A stretch of DNA of 64,000 nt from an uncultured Eubacteriales bacterium (GTDB lineage Bacteria; Bacillota; Clostridia; Oscillospirales; CAG-272): NCBI GenBank assembly GCA_902491535.1, contig CABUHS010000003.1, positions 54,789 through 118,788 of the forward strand, read 5' to 3'. The notes beneath the pieces were generated by a model. That model had not been told where the DNA came from and ran no database searches. It saw only the letters and a program-made list of their open reading frames with translations. Of the stretch, positions 53,160-61,352 are shown in pieces; the first letter of the stretch is position 1; each line of letters starts with the position of its first letter. Made by a program: the position numbers and the translations under genes.

Positions 53160-53853
53160 CGTAAAAGAAGAAGTTTTTGACGGTATATTAAAAGCAGCTT
53201 TATATGAATATATTTATGACCTTGACAAGTCTTTACCGTCGGATGAAGAAATTGCTCAGATGTATCCGATCTCCCGGAAAGAGGCGCGAAAATATAAACG
53301 AATCGCAAAAGTGAATAAGTATAGAGCGCCGTTAACGGTTGTGTATTTCAGAAGGGCGGCCGCTGCTGTTCTTGTTGCTGTTTCATTGTCATTCGGACTG
53401 TTAGCGACAAGTGCTAAGGTAAGAGCGGCGATTGTGGATACAGTTGTTGAATGGTATGATAAATATATAAAGATCGACTTCGGAAATGCTTCCGATGCAG
53501 ACACTGATACGGAAATGCCCGATTTCAAATCCCTGAATATTGCTTATATCCCCGATGGCTTTGAGCAGGCAAGCAGTAATGAGAGTGAAAATACGAGGGA
53601 ATATTTATATACTGCTGATAATGGGGATTATGTTTTTATAGGTATCTATTCATCTGAATCAACTTATGTCGCCAGTGATATAGAATATAGTGAGTATGAA
53701 AAAATCACAATAAACGGCAATGACGCGTATATCATGTATGACGAAGCCGAAAGAACGGGTGCGGTAGCCATCGGTAACAGTGAGTATACGGTATCTATAA
53801 CATCAGTTTCGGAAAAATCAGACCTGATTAAAATTGCAGAAAATATAAAATAA
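53149..53853 (+). CDS. DUF4367 membrane protein, probable anti-sigma factor, second copy
   Basis: 234 residues. Start at ATG 53149, with AAGGAG 7 bases upstream (ATG 53143 is too close to it). One membrane helix (about 66-85; AAAVLVAVSLSFGLL), then VRAAIVDTVVEWYDKYIKI and IAYIPDGFE, the same order as in the 28989 product. It should bind the sigma factor at 52602 inside and sense a signal outside. Confidence 0.82.
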   Translation: MYHNVKEEVFDGILKAALYEYIYDLDKSLPSDEEIAQMYPISRKEARKYKRIAKVNKYRAPLTVVYFRRAAAAVLVAVSLSFGLLATSAKVRAAIVDTVVEWYDKYIKIDFGNASDADTDTEMPDFKSLNIAYIPDGFEQASSNESENTREYLYTADNGDYVFIGIYSSESTYVASDIEYSEYEKITINGNDAYIMYDEAERTGAVAIGNSEYTVSITSVSEKSDLIKIAENIK

Positions 53854-53880
53854 AAAAATTAAAATAAATGAAAGAAAAGT

Positions 53881-53920
53881 TCCTCCTTGTTCGTAGTATT
53901 GATACTACGAACAAGGAGGA
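53881..53920 (+). promoter_or_regulatory. Perfect palindrome that buries the ribosome binding site of the next gene
   Basis: 19-base arms (53881-53899 and 53902-53920; outer end TCCTCCTTGTTCG) around TG. The right arm contains AGGAGG at 53914-53919, the ribosome binding site for ATG 53929. Folded, the RNA would hide this site completely. As DNA it could be an operator. Confidence 0.75.
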
Positions 53921-53928
53921 CTTTAATT

Positions 53929-54396
53929 ATGTTCAAAAAAACAAACAAAATCTTATCCGCAATAATTATCTTAACAATGATTTTTGGGGTGGCAGTTCAG
54001 CCGCTATATGCTGTTGGTTCGGCTGAAAGCAATGCTGTCGGTTCTGCTGAAATCAATGCTGTCGGTAATCCCGGAATTGAACCGTATTGGCTGCATGCTA
54101 TGACAGTCAATATGACATTGAGTGTAAAGAATCCGCAAATAGAGATCAATATTTCAGCTACAGGACGTCTTGGAACTACTTATAAGAACGGAAAGGTCGT
54201 TTTGGAAAAAATCAGCGGATCAGACTGCGGACCGGTCAAGGAGTGGACAGGCATTTCTTCAAATACTGCGGTGCTGCAGTTCAAAGATACGTCTGTCACA
54301 AGAACCAAGGGTACATATAAACTGACCTTTACTGTTACTACGGTAAGAAACGGAGTGTCAGAGGACATTACTCTAACCAAAGAAGCAACTTATTAA
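53929..54396 (+). CDS. Small secreted protein of unknown function
   Basis: 155 residues from ATG 53929. Residues 1-30 are a signal peptide (KKTNKILSAIIILTMIFGVA ... YAVGSA). Then come three tandem NAVGSAE-like repeats, AVGSAESNAVGSAEINAVGN, and a beta-rich C-terminal domain with NMTLSVKNPQIEINIS and GTYKLTFTVTTV, like a small Ig-type fold. Placed after the sigma/anti-sigma pair, it may be a target of that system. Confidence 0.75.
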   Translation: MFKKTNKILSAIIILTMIFGVAVQPLYAVGSAESNAVGSAEINAVGNPGIEPYWLHAMTVNMTLSVKNPQIEINISATGRLGTTYKNGKVVLEKISGSDCGPVKEWTGISSNTAVLQFKDTSVTRTKGTYKLTFTVTTVRNGVSEDITLTKEATY

Positions 54397-55020
54397 CACA
54401 GGAAATCAGCTTTTTAGCGAAGAGTTCTGTGTTAATGTAAATAAGACAACCGAAGGTAGTGATTTATAAAGCGCTGTGCAAATTAAGATGATAATGGACA
54501 ACCATACATCATATTGGTTCACACGGCGCTTTTTCTCATGGTGGAACGAAGTCGCTCGAAGCGGAGTTACTGAGCTTGCCAAAGCAATCCGGTGTTGTCT
54601 GAACGAAATGAAGTAATTGTATCGATTACTTTAAGATGGAAATATCCCTGTGGATAACAACCGCGACGAAAATGTAACGCGTCCATTCGCGGTAGGACGC
54701 AAAAATTGGCTGTTTGCGGGCATGACCGACGGTGCAGAATGCAGAAGCCGGCGCCGTTATTTACTCTCTTGCTGCTGCAGCCATAGTCAACGGACTGAAT
54801 ACTGAAGAATATTTCACACGGCTATACAGAAAAGAAACCATATTGCTGCATAACGAATAACCTAACAACAATCTCAAGCCAGAAAACAGAAGTTTTTTGG
54901 CTTTTTTAACGATTTTTTGACGCTTTTTGTCGAAACATAGGTACGCCCGATTCCAGCCAATAAATTAAAATAGTAAAATTTTCTTTTACTGTGCTTGATT
55001 GGGCATTGATTATGCAAAAT
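54397..55020. other. Spacer with an IS66 remnant and cassette 2 leader
   Basis: A loose hairpin AAGCGCTGTG/CACACGGCGCTT (54468-54534) with TTTTT may end the secreted-protein transcript. The rest is the IS66 remnant (54541-54860) and the AT-rich leader of the XRE gene with GTCGAAACATAGG, shared with cassette 1. Confidence 0.6.
54541..54860 (+). pseudogene. IS66 transposase remnant 2
   Basis: Broken frames read WNEVARSGVTELAKAI, DGNIPVDNNRDENVTRPFAV, GRKNWLFAGMTDGAE, and, after a frameshift, AGAVIYSLAAAAIVNGLN and EEYF. This follows the C-terminal third of IS66 transposases in order. It is better preserved than remnant 1 and is longer at its 5' side. Confidence 0.8.
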
Positions 55021-55308
55021 ATGAGAGATGAATTAAACGATATTTTCGGAGAGGATCTGAGAGTCCTCTCAATTCAAACAAGAGACCGTCTGGATATTAC
55101 ACAATTTGTAATGGGCGAAAAGCTGTGTATGAGTGAAAGCTCTTACTCAGATATTGAGACCGGCAAAAGCCATTGCGGTATGACTACTGCAATATTGCTC
55201 TTGGAAATGCAGGATGATCCTAAGAGTTTTCTGAAAAACACTGTTAAAAAAGCAAAAGAACAAGAGGAAAAGGGACTTCAGGAGGGAAAGGATCTTCTGC
55301 CGGTATGA
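55021..55308 (+). CDS. XRE-family regulator, cassette 2
   Basis: 95 residues from ATG 55021, chosen to match cassette 1; ATG 55012 is also open. Core TQFVMGEKLCMSESSYSDIE and LLLEMQDDPKSFL. Its stop overlaps the DUF6514 start. Confidence 0.75.
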   Translation: MRDELNDIFGEDLRVLSIQTRDRLDITQFVMGEKLCMSESSYSDIETGKSHCGMTTAILLLEMQDDPKSFLKNTVKKAKEQEEKGLQEGKDLLPV

Positions 55309-55547
55309 TGAGTGTTACATATGGAATTACCGAAGAACGATATTCTCTCGGGAATATGATACGGCTCTCCTGCGGGGTTGCCTCCTACGCAGACACTGAT
55401 GAAAACGGTATGGATGCAATCGTTGCCTCCGTTCACGACATTACGTCTGATAGACAAGCGCTTATCAAACTCGTTTCTCTGTGTAACAGTTTGGAGCTTT
55501 CCACAATTCATTTGATGGATGTGGTTGAGGATTTCCTCGCCAGATAA
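55308..55547 (+). CDS. DUF6514 family protein, cassette 2
   Basis: 79 residues from ATG 55308 (ATG 55305 is equally placed). VTYGITEERYSLG, SCGVASYAD, VHDITSDRQAL and HLMDVVEDFL match DUF6514 and the 51133 product. Function unknown. Confidence 0.75.
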   Translation: MSVTYGITEERYSLGNMIRLSCGVASYADTDENGMDAIVASVHDITSDRQALIKLVSLCNSLELSTIHLMDVVEDFLAR

Positions 55548-55877
55548 CAGCTGTTCTGAAAAGCAAGGTGAGAAGATTTATAAATTTAATAAATGAAAGG
55601 ATTTTTCAAGCACAGTTTTCCTTGCTTCCCTCCGGGATAGAGAATGTCTCGGAGGTTTTTCTTGGATTTTAATGCACACTTATTTGGGGCTTGATAATGT
55701 TGAATATAATGAAGTATTTTTGTATCCTTTGCAACCATATATGCTCACTTGGAATGTAACTCTAAGCTTACGTCTGCTCAGGCGATGCTAACCGGAATGA
55801 GCGGGGCATTGGTAGCTATAAAATAAAAAAGGAGCAAAACGCTCCGTTACATATCTTTGTGGTTGAAACTTAATAAA
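55548..55877. other. Spacer with repeat end and a coding fragment
   Basis: Holds the end of direct repeat 2. A short frame ending at 55826 (TSAQAMLTGMSGALVAIK) looks like the tail of a lost gene. Two minus-strand terminators near 55825-55911 serve the tRNA. Confidence 0.55.
55825..55845 (-). terminator. Second terminator downstream of tRNA-Ser
   Basis: Minus strand GGAGC-GTTTT-GCTCC followed by TTTTTTATTTT. Confidence 0.7.
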
Positions 55878-55911
55878 AACAACCGCAAACCAATTAAGAT
55901 TTGCGGTTGTT
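55872..55911 (-). terminator. Terminator of tRNA-Ser
   Basis: Perfect 12-bp stem AACAACCGCAAA (55878-55889) / TTTGCGGTTGTT (55900-55911), followed on the minus strand by TTTTTATTA. Confidence 0.88.
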
Positions 55912-55933
55912 CCTGCGGTATTTACCGCAACAG

Positions 55934-56022
55934 TGGCGGAGGGAAAGGGATTCGAACCCTTGTGGGCTTGCACCCAAACGGTTTTCAAGACCGCCTCGTT
56001 ATGACCACTTCGATATCCCTCC
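55934..56022 (-). tRNA. tRNA-Ser (anticodon TGA), CCA encoded
   Basis: 89 bases. Acceptor stem GGAGGGA/TCCCTCC with discriminator G and encoded CCA, anticodon loop CTTGAAA (anticodon TGA), a long variable arm typical of class II tRNAs, and T-loop GGTTCGAATCC. The D-loop reads AGTGGTC. Own promoter at 56086 and terminators at 55872 and 55825. Confidence 0.96.
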
Positions 56023-56085
56023 GAATATATATTCGCGGATTAACATTGAATATAAATGCAAGCCGCAGAAATAATCGGTGAGTAT

Positions 56086-56114
56086 ATGATACCATATGAA
56101 AGAGGAAATGTCAA
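56086..56114 (-). promoter_or_regulatory. Promoter of tRNA-Ser
   Basis: Minus strand TTGACA (56114-56109), 17-base spacer, TATCAT (56091-56086). Confidence 0.8.
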
Positions 56115-56153
56115 GGTGATATGGAAAAAAACTTATTTTTTTTGAATTTCCTA

Positions 56154-56182
56154 TTGCAATAAAGCCGGTTTTATGATATCAT
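56154..56182 (+). promoter_or_regulatory. Promoter of secG
   Basis: TTGCAA (56154-56159), 17-base spacer, TATCAT (56177-56182). Confidence 0.65.
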
Positions 56183-56298
56183 ATTAATACTGTCTGTACT
56201 GACAGACAATTTTATTATAGTATTAAAAGGCAAGTACCCCCTACATTTAATAAAATAACTTACAAAATGATAATATCGTTTTCAGGAGGATAATCTTA

Positions 56299-56697
56299 AT
56301 GAACACTTTGAATATCGTACTCGGAATTATACTTTTAGTTTTTGCTGTTTTTCTCGTTGTAGCGGTTCTTATGCAGTCCGGTAAATCCCACAATCTGTCG
56401 GGAACTATTGCCGGCGGAGCAGATTCGTTTTTCGGAAAAAGCAAGGGAAAGACTGTTGACAGAGTTCTTTCAAAGCTTACGACCGTTGTCGCTGTAATTT
56501 TTGCGCTTCTTGTAGTTGTAATCTATGTTATTCAGAAAGATACTGTAGTAACAAAAGATAATTATATAGATGATTATCTTAACAATATGGCTTCCGGTAC
56601 CTCTGCGGTTACCGATGCAAATACTTCGGCAGTAACCGATGCGGCAACTGAGGCTGAGACGATTGCAAACGAGACAGTTGCTTCTACAGCAAACTGA
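56299..56697 (+). CDS. secG: Protein translocase subunit SecG
   Basis: 132 residues, start ATG 56299 with AGGAGG upstream. Two membrane helices (about 3-25 and 53-76) enclose the family loop VLMQSGKSHNLSGTIAGGAD. It helps SecYE move proteins across the membrane. Unusual: about 45 extra residues at the C-terminus, rich in Ala, Thr and Asp with a repeated SAVTDA unit; typical SecG has about 75 residues. Confidence 0.92.
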   Translation: MNTLNIVLGIILLVFAVFLVVAVLMQSGKSHNLSGTIAGGADSFFGKSKGKTVDRVLSKLTTVVAVIFALLVVVIYVIQKDTVVTKDNYIDDYLNNMASGTSAVTDANTSAVTDAATEAETIANETVASTAN

Positions 56698-56725
56698 CGG
56701 ACAAACTCAAACAGGAAATAGTTAT

Positions 56726-56760
56726 ACACCGACGCGTATTTAAATGCGTCGGTGTTTTTG
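56726..56760 (+). terminator. Terminator between secG and spoIIIAG
   Basis: Perfect stem ACACCGACGC (56726-56735) / GCGTCGGTGT (56746-56755) followed by TTTTG. It lies only 11 bases from the spoIIIAG stop. Confidence 0.85.
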
Positions 56761-56770
56761 TCTGATAAAA

Positions 56771-57232
56771 TCATGATGCGCCGGCGACGCTTACTCTTGA
56801 TGAGGATATTCCGTACAGTGAACAAACAAGGTCTATGACCTTCATCTGTATATCAGCATTTCCTCCGCCCACACATACCACAGCGGCTCCGCTTACTTTC
56901 GGCGGATGTTCCTGAAGCAGAAGCGGAGTTCGTCCGGAATAATTAGAAGCTTCATAGACATATTCGCTTCCGGATTCGAAGGTCAGCATTACGCGTGCGC
57001 TTCTGACGCCGTCGATCGCATTCAAAAGAGCTGATACCCGGGATTCCTCTGCTTCCTTGTATTCTGCAAGAGTGCTTTCGGAGTGTTCCGATATATCCGT
57101 TTCTGTTGATTGCGGTCCGCTGCCGGAGCTTTCGGAAAGCACTATGCAAAGTATTCCGCAGATAAGTCCGACCGAAATAAAAGTGATTCCTTTTATATTT
57201 TTGATCTTTTTTATATTTTCAAGAAGCTTCAT
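56771..57232 (-). CDS. spoIIIAG: Stage III sporulation protein AG
   Basis: 153 residues; shorter than the about 230 of Bacillus. A membrane helix (about 14-34) precedes a ring-building motif domain: AEYKEAEESRVSALLNAIDGV and VMLTFESGSEYVYEA, ending in ISSRVSVAGAS. SpoIIIAG forms a large ring in the space between mother cell and forespore. Overlaps spoIIIAF by 14 bases. spoIIIAH, normally next, is not found; secG and its terminator follow. Confidence 0.88.
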   Translation of the reverse strand: MKLLENIKKIKNIKGITFISVGLICGILCIVLSESSGSGPQSTETDISEHSESTLAEYKEAEESRVSALLNAIDGVRSARVMLTFESGSEYVYEASNYSGRTPLLLQEHPPKVSGAAVVCVGGGNADIQMKVIDLVCSLYGISSSRVSVAGAS

Positions 57233-57734
57233 CAGCGTACACCGCCTGTACCGTTTCGCATCCCGTGATCTCCTTTACATATTCCGCTATCCTGTCGGCA
57301 CCGTATATTCCGGACCGTTCGGACAATCTGACCTCTATTTCCGTTATTTTAATATCCGATTCATCTGAGGCGTCTATTTCTGTAATTACGGATACGCCGT
57401 TTTCAGAGAGTAAGAAACGCTCACATATATACTGTTTCAGCTTGCTTTCAATACCCTCTTTTCCTGCTTTTATCAGTGCATTAGCAGTATTGTCGTATGC
57501 CGCTGTATATACACTGTTTTTACCGCCGTCAGCGAGTGACTGAAGTCCGTCGAGCAGCTGCGGTATTCCGCTGAATGCACGCACTGCCGGCGTGATAATG
57601 ACTATGAGTGTAACAAGAGATACAACATATTTTACGTATTTTTTCGTTGCTCCGACCGGAGCAAATATGTCGGCAATACCTGCGGCAAGCGAAATTGCAA
57701 ACACCGAGTAGAGCCATCCGTTTAAAGCAGACAT
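57219..57734 (-). CDS. spoIIIAF: Stage III sporulation protein AF
   Basis: 171 residues. Two N-terminal membrane helices (about 5-23 and 34-52; YVKYVVSLVTLIVIITPA) and a ring-building domain at the C-terminus (SDIKITEIEVRLS). Part of the feeding-tube complex of the forespore. 35 bases after spoIIIAE. Confidence 0.9.
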   Translation of the reverse strand: MSALNGWLYSVFAISLAAGIADIFAPVGATKKYVKYVVSLVTLIVIITPAVRAFSGIPQLLDGLQSLADGGKNSVYTAAYDNTANALIKAGKEGIESKLKQYICERFLLSENGVSVITEIDASDESDIKITEIEVRLSERSGIYGADRIAEYVKEITGCETVQAVYADEAS

Positions 57735-57769
57735 TCTTTATCATCCCGCCTTTTTTGTAACCTATAAAG

Positions 57770-58921
57770 TTATACCGCTACTGCACAAGAGCTTTTTACG
57801 AGAATCGTGACGCTGAAAATAAACATTATCGAGCATGCTGCTATTATCGCAAGAGCATACCCTATCATACCGTACATTTCGTCTATCATACCGCGTTCTT
57901 TATCACAACCGAGTATTTGTGCAGTTACCGAAGCAGTACGGAGAGCGAGTCTGTGCATAAGCAGTGAAATTATTATCGGGAGAACGATAAGGACTATCAC
58001 GATCACGGACAAAAATCCCGCCGCACTTTTTACCGTTCCGATACCTCCTACGACTGCTCTCATAGCCTCTCCTGCCGCCCCTCCGACAACCGGTATCAGA
58101 TTTGAAACGGCAAATTTGATCGTCCTTGATGCGGCGTTGTCTGCTGACAGTGCAAGTTTGTTCTGATACCCCATGACGAGTGTGAAAAGCACCATAAGAA
58201 AAGAAAGTCCTGTTGTAAAGATCCCGCGTATAAATGAGCTTATTCCACTGAGATTTATCCCGCTGCTTACGCAAGTCAGTATTGAAAGACCGAAGCATAT
58301 GCGCAGAACGGGATACAGGCAGTATGAGCATACCGCTTCTATCAGTGTAAAAACTGTAGTCATAGCGGCATTGTTGGCTGCCGCCGCTGTATAATTCCCG
58401 CCGGCTGCGTAGAGCGAACCCATGACAGGCAAAAGAGCGCTCATAAACAGCGTTAGCCTGTCCAATGCTGCCGCCGCACCATCCCAAAGACGCATGACCG
58501 TATTTATCAGAGGAAGCGCGACGCAGATTGCTGAAATATATCCGCAGGAAGCTGATAGTGATTCGCTCGATATGCTGTCCGATATACGGTGAACGACCGA
58601 TGCGAGTATCACCGTTCCGCAGAGAAGCGCAAGATCGGACAATACCGGGCCGACAGTTGACAGCAGTATTTTTGCAGCGCATCTGATCAGAAAAGGCGTA
58701 TCTATTTTTTCTGCCGACAACTCGCCGTTTGCATATGAATCTTCCGGAAAATATTCAAGTACGTCATCCGGAATTTCCGAAAGCAGCGCGTCAAGTTCTT
58801 CACCGCTTTCGTATGCATAGCATCGGAATGTACCGGGTATTGTGAGCAACGCTGTGAAAATTACGGTTGCAAATATCATTATAACCCATTTCTTGTGCTT
58901 CTTTTTCTTTAAAATTTCCAT
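57770..58921 (-). CDS. spoIIIAE: Stage III sporulation protein AE
   Basis: 383 residues with a signal-like N-terminus (about 10-30) and about eight membrane segments (for example LSFLMVLFTLVMGYQNKLAL, GFLSVIVIVLIVLPI). Polytopic SpoIIIAE forms part of the membrane channel. Order and strand agree with the operon. Confidence 0.93.
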   Translation of the reverse strand: MEILKKKKHKKWVIMIFATVIFTALLTIPGTFRCYAYESGEELDALLSEIPDDVLEYFPEDSYANGELSAEKIDTPFLIRCAAKILLSTVGPVLSDLALLCGTVILASVVHRISDSISSESLSASCGYISAICVALPLINTVMRLWDGAAAALDRLTLFMSALLPVMGSLYAAGGNYTAAAANNAAMTTVFTLIEAVCSYCLYPVLRICFGLSILTCVSSGINLSGISSFIRGIFTTGLSFLMVLFTLVMGYQNKLALSADNAASRTIKFAVSNLIPVVGGAAGEAMRAVVGGIGTVKSAAGFLSVIVIVLIVLPIIISLLMHRLALRTASVTAQILGCDKERGMIDEMYGMIGYALAIIAACSIMFIFSVTILVKSSCAVAV

Positions 58922-58945
58922 TTCATGCCGTCCTGACTATTTTTA

Positions 58946-59347
58946 TTACATCATAAGACCGCGTGTAATATCAAGCAGCTCAGTTATAAGCGGTATGCTC
59001 ATTACAAATATTTCCGCTTTCCCGATAAGTTCTATCTTTGATGCGATCGAACTTTCTCCGCTGTCGCGGCATATATCGGCAGTGCTTTGTGCAAGCATGC
59101 CGACGCCCAGCGATTTTATCATTATGCCTATATGCGGAGAGAAATTCTCAAAGGCTTCTCCGGACATGCCGTCTGCAAATGTACCGAGCAGATCCGTTGC
59201 CGGAGAAAAACACGTCAGTGCGCACGAAAAAAGAATAATTCCCGTACCTATAGCCATAATAGATGAAAACTCAGGTCTGAGCTGCTTAAGCGTTACTATG
59301 AGCATTACCGAAATTATTGCAATTCCGCAAAGCTTTACCGTATTCAT
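58946..59347 (-). CDS. spoIIIAD: Stage III sporulation protein AD
   Basis: 133 residues, four membrane helices; PEFSSIMAIGTGIILF and AEIFVMSIPLITELLDI are typical. Start overlaps spoIIIAC by four bases. Confidence 0.93.
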   Translation of the reverse strand: MNTVKLCGIAIISVMLIVTLKQLRPEFSSIMAIGTGIILFSCALTCFSPATDLLGTFADGMSGEAFENFSPHIGIMIKSLGVGMLAQSTADICRDSGESSIASKIELIGKAEIFVMSIPLITELLDITRGLMM

Positions 59348-59544
59348 ACACCAAACAGCGTCCGGATTTTTCCGACCAGTGAGGCGATTTCTCCGACCAG
59401 CATGAGAAGCACGATAACGATTCCGGTAACCGACACCAGCATAGCCATTTCGTCCCGGCCGGTCTTGTTCAGTACCTGATATAAGACACTTACTATAAGT
59501 CCGACTCCGGCAACCTTTAAAATAAGTCCTGTATCCATATACAC
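59344..59544 (-). CDS. spoIIIAC: Stage III sporulation protein AC
   Basis: 66 residues, two membrane helices with LILKVAGVGLIVSVLYQVL and GRDEMAMLVSVTGIVIVLLM, the conserved family core (KxAGxGIxVxxxxQVLKxxGRDEYA). Paralogous to the first half of SpoIIIAD. Confidence 0.94.
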   Translation of the reverse strand: MYMDTGLILKVAGVGLIVSVLYQVLNKTGRDEMAMLVSVTGIVIVLLMLVGEIASLVGKIRTLFGV

Positions 59545-59564
59545 AATTTCCTTTTGGTTTTATT

Positions 59565-60092
59565 TTAAATAAGAAGAATTACAAGCATCATTCCGAGTCC
59601 GGTCCCAAGTGAGGTATGAAGCCTGGTTTTTTTCGGAAGTTCTTCTCTCTGCAAAGCGCATGTCTCGGACAAAAGTTCCTCCAGAAAGCTGCATCTTGAT
59701 ATAAGCTCCTCGGAGCAGCAGCACCCGAGAGCGCTTCCGAATTCGATAAGTGCTGTATATATTCCGTCATTTAGTGACAGTTCTTTGCGCAGTTTACGTA
59801 CGGCACAGCAGAATGAATTGTTTTTGCCGTATCCCCCGTCATCGCCGGGAATATCAGTCCTCAGTATCTGTGTGAATCCGCATTCATCAAGCTCACGGCA
59901 CGAAAAGTTATTATAAATATCCGACAGAGGCGAAGAAAAGTATTCTATCTGCCTCTTTATGTGCCCTATAAGTGACAGAAGTCCCTCGAGACGCGCAAGC
60001 TTTGCTTTGTCTTCAGATGCGAGACGGAATCCTGCGCCTGCCGCACAGATGAATACAACACATATGAGGATCAGTTTAACAGCGCCTGTCAT
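59565..60092 (-). CDS. spoIIIAB: Stage III sporulation protein AB
   Basis: 175 residues. Membrane helix at each end (about 4-22 and 158-174) around a soluble helical part; GFRLASEDKAKLARLEGLLSLI and IEYFSSPLSDIY (key IxYxxxPL) are family signatures. Start overlaps spoIIIAA by four bases. Function resembles GspF-type assembly proteins. Confidence 0.92.
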   Translation of the reverse strand: MTGAVKLILICVVFICAAGAGFRLASEDKAKLARLEGLLSLIGHIKRQIEYFSSPLSDIYNNFSCRELDECGFTQILRTDIPGDDGGYGKNNSFCCAVRKLRKELSLNDGIYTALIEFGSALGCCCSEELISRCSFLEELLSETCALQREELPKKTRLHTSLGTGLGMMLVILLI

Positions 60093-61033
60093 ACCGTTTG
60101 AAGCACTGCTTTTGAGTGGTTGTTTATGTCGTTTATATTGAATTTGAGTCCGCCCTGAGCTGATTCGTCCCTGGTTATACCAATATATTTCATAAACACG
60201 CCGTTTTCATACAGCATTTTTATCGGTGTACGCCTGAGAAGCTCATTCATGTTTCCGGCGTGTGCGGAAGCAATCAGGGGAACACCGCTGTTCTGCGCCG
60301 CAAGGATTGCACTCGCTTCGTCTGCACCCCCGATTTCGTCACATACTATAAGCTCAGGAGATAGAGTCCGCGTTGCCTGTTCGATTCCTTCTGCTTTCGG
60401 ATATCCGTCGAGAAGATCAATGAGTGTGCCGCTCATTGCCTCATCATCACGGAATTCTCCGCGGCTGTCGATAACGGCAACCCGCATCGGTGATGTGCCA
60501 GATGCAGCGCGTATCGCTATATCACGCAAAAGCGTTGTTTTTCCGGAGCATGGCGGACCGTAAAAAAGTGCGCCTCCGGCAAAATTTGTTCGCCTAAGCG
60601 TATCATATATTCCGTCAGAAGACCCCGAGATCCTGTAAGCGATACGTATGTTAAGCGATGTGATTTCTCCTATATTGGTAATGAGCATATCTCCGTCGCG
60701 CTCGCGTTCACATACCGCCTTGCCGCAAAGCCCCACCCGGCATCCCTCCGGAAGCTTTATGTATCCTTTTTTTATAGTTACAGTATGACTGTGCATAGAA
60801 TTTTCGGTAAGCCTTGCAATTACGCAGGCAATCTCTGAACGTGAACATGCTACAGGCAGTGGAATATTTCTGCCGTTGCTGAGAGTTACCGATGCCTGCC
60901 TGTCGCGCCGAAGCCTCAGTTCGGTTATAAATTCTCCGGTTTGTAACGGGAAATTTTCAGATAATGAAATCTTTATTCTTTCCGTCAGTCTTGCAGGAAG
61001 ATATCTGTATATTTCCTCAAATGACGTTATCAT
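60089..61033 (-). CDS. spoIIIAA: Stage III sporulation protein AA, secretion-type ATPase
   Basis: 314 residues. Walker A GPPCSGKTT near residue 157, Walker B LIVCDEIGG, preceded by LPEGCRVGLCG. It resembles the ATPases of type II/IV secretion and is thought to energise the forespore complex. First gene of the operon; ribosome binding site AAAGGACGG. Confidence 0.95.
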   Translation of the reverse strand: MITSFEEIYRYLPARLTERIKISLSENFPLQTGEFITELRLRRDRQASVTLSNGRNIPLPVACSRSEIACVIARLTENSMHSHTVTIKKGYIKLPEGCRVGLCGKAVCERERDGDMLITNIGEITSLNIRIAYRISGSSDGIYDTLRRTNFAGGALFYGPPCSGKTTLLRDIAIRAASGTSPMRVAVIDSRGEFRDDEAMSGTLIDLLDGYPKAEGIEQATRTLSPELIVCDEIGGADEASAILAAQNSGVPLIASAHAGNMNELLRRTPIKMLYENGVFMKYIGITRDESAQGGLKFNINDINNHSKAVLQTV

Positions 61034-61057
61034 TTTTCTGCCGTCCTTTCCGCCGCG

Positions 61058-61084
61058 GTTATATGCTGCAGATCTTTTATATTC
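61058..61084 (-). promoter_or_regulatory. Possible sigma-E promoter of spoIIIA
   Basis: Minus strand GAATATA (61084-61078) and CATATAAC (61065-61058) resemble the sigma-E boxes ATATT and CATACAMT. The spacer of 12 is shorter than usual, so this is tentative. Confidence 0.35.
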
Positions 61085-61267
61085 TCTGCTGCTGCGGCTT
61101 TCCGTACCGTTTTGTATGGAACGGAAATATATTTTTGTACCGTCGGATACTGTCTCCGTGTTTCAATTCTATGTGCCTGTCCTTTGTTATATTACTGTAC
61201 GGCAGACTTTTAAGACTTTAAAACGTTATTTTTTCTTTTATTAAAAGACAGTGATTTTTACGTCAAA

Positions 61268-61315
61268 ACACAAGATATAGTGTTTATTTTTAAAAATGAC
61301 CACAATATATTGTGT
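61268..61315. promoter_or_regulatory. Pair of NrdR boxes
   Basis: ACACAAGATATAGTGT (61268-61283) and CCACAATATATTGTGT (61300-61315) match the NrdR consensus ACAC-ATAT-GTGT and are 32 bases apart (three helical turns), the normal arrangement. They lie directly upstream of the nrdD promoter, so NrdR should repress it when dATP is high. Confidence 0.92.
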
Positions 61316-61323
61316 TTTAGGTA

Positions 61324-61352
61324 TTGACAAGTGTAATTTGGTATGCTATAAT
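61324..61352 (+). promoter_or_regulatory. Promoter of nrdD
   Basis: TTGACA (61324-61329), 17-base spacer, TATAAT (61347-61352): perfect consensus, 9 bases after the second NrdR box. Confidence 0.93.

Larger units (their letters stand above)
54629..55695. repeat. Direct repeat copy 2 (about 1.07 kb)
   Basis: Partner of 50488-51520 in the same orientation, with the same order of parts and the same end TTATTTGGGGCTTGATA. The two copies bracket about 3.1 kb. Confidence 0.85.

Noticed and set aside
57903..58682. 259-codon minus-strand frame in a second reading frame
   Set aside because: Overlaps spoIIIAE, which has the expected membrane profile and operon place.
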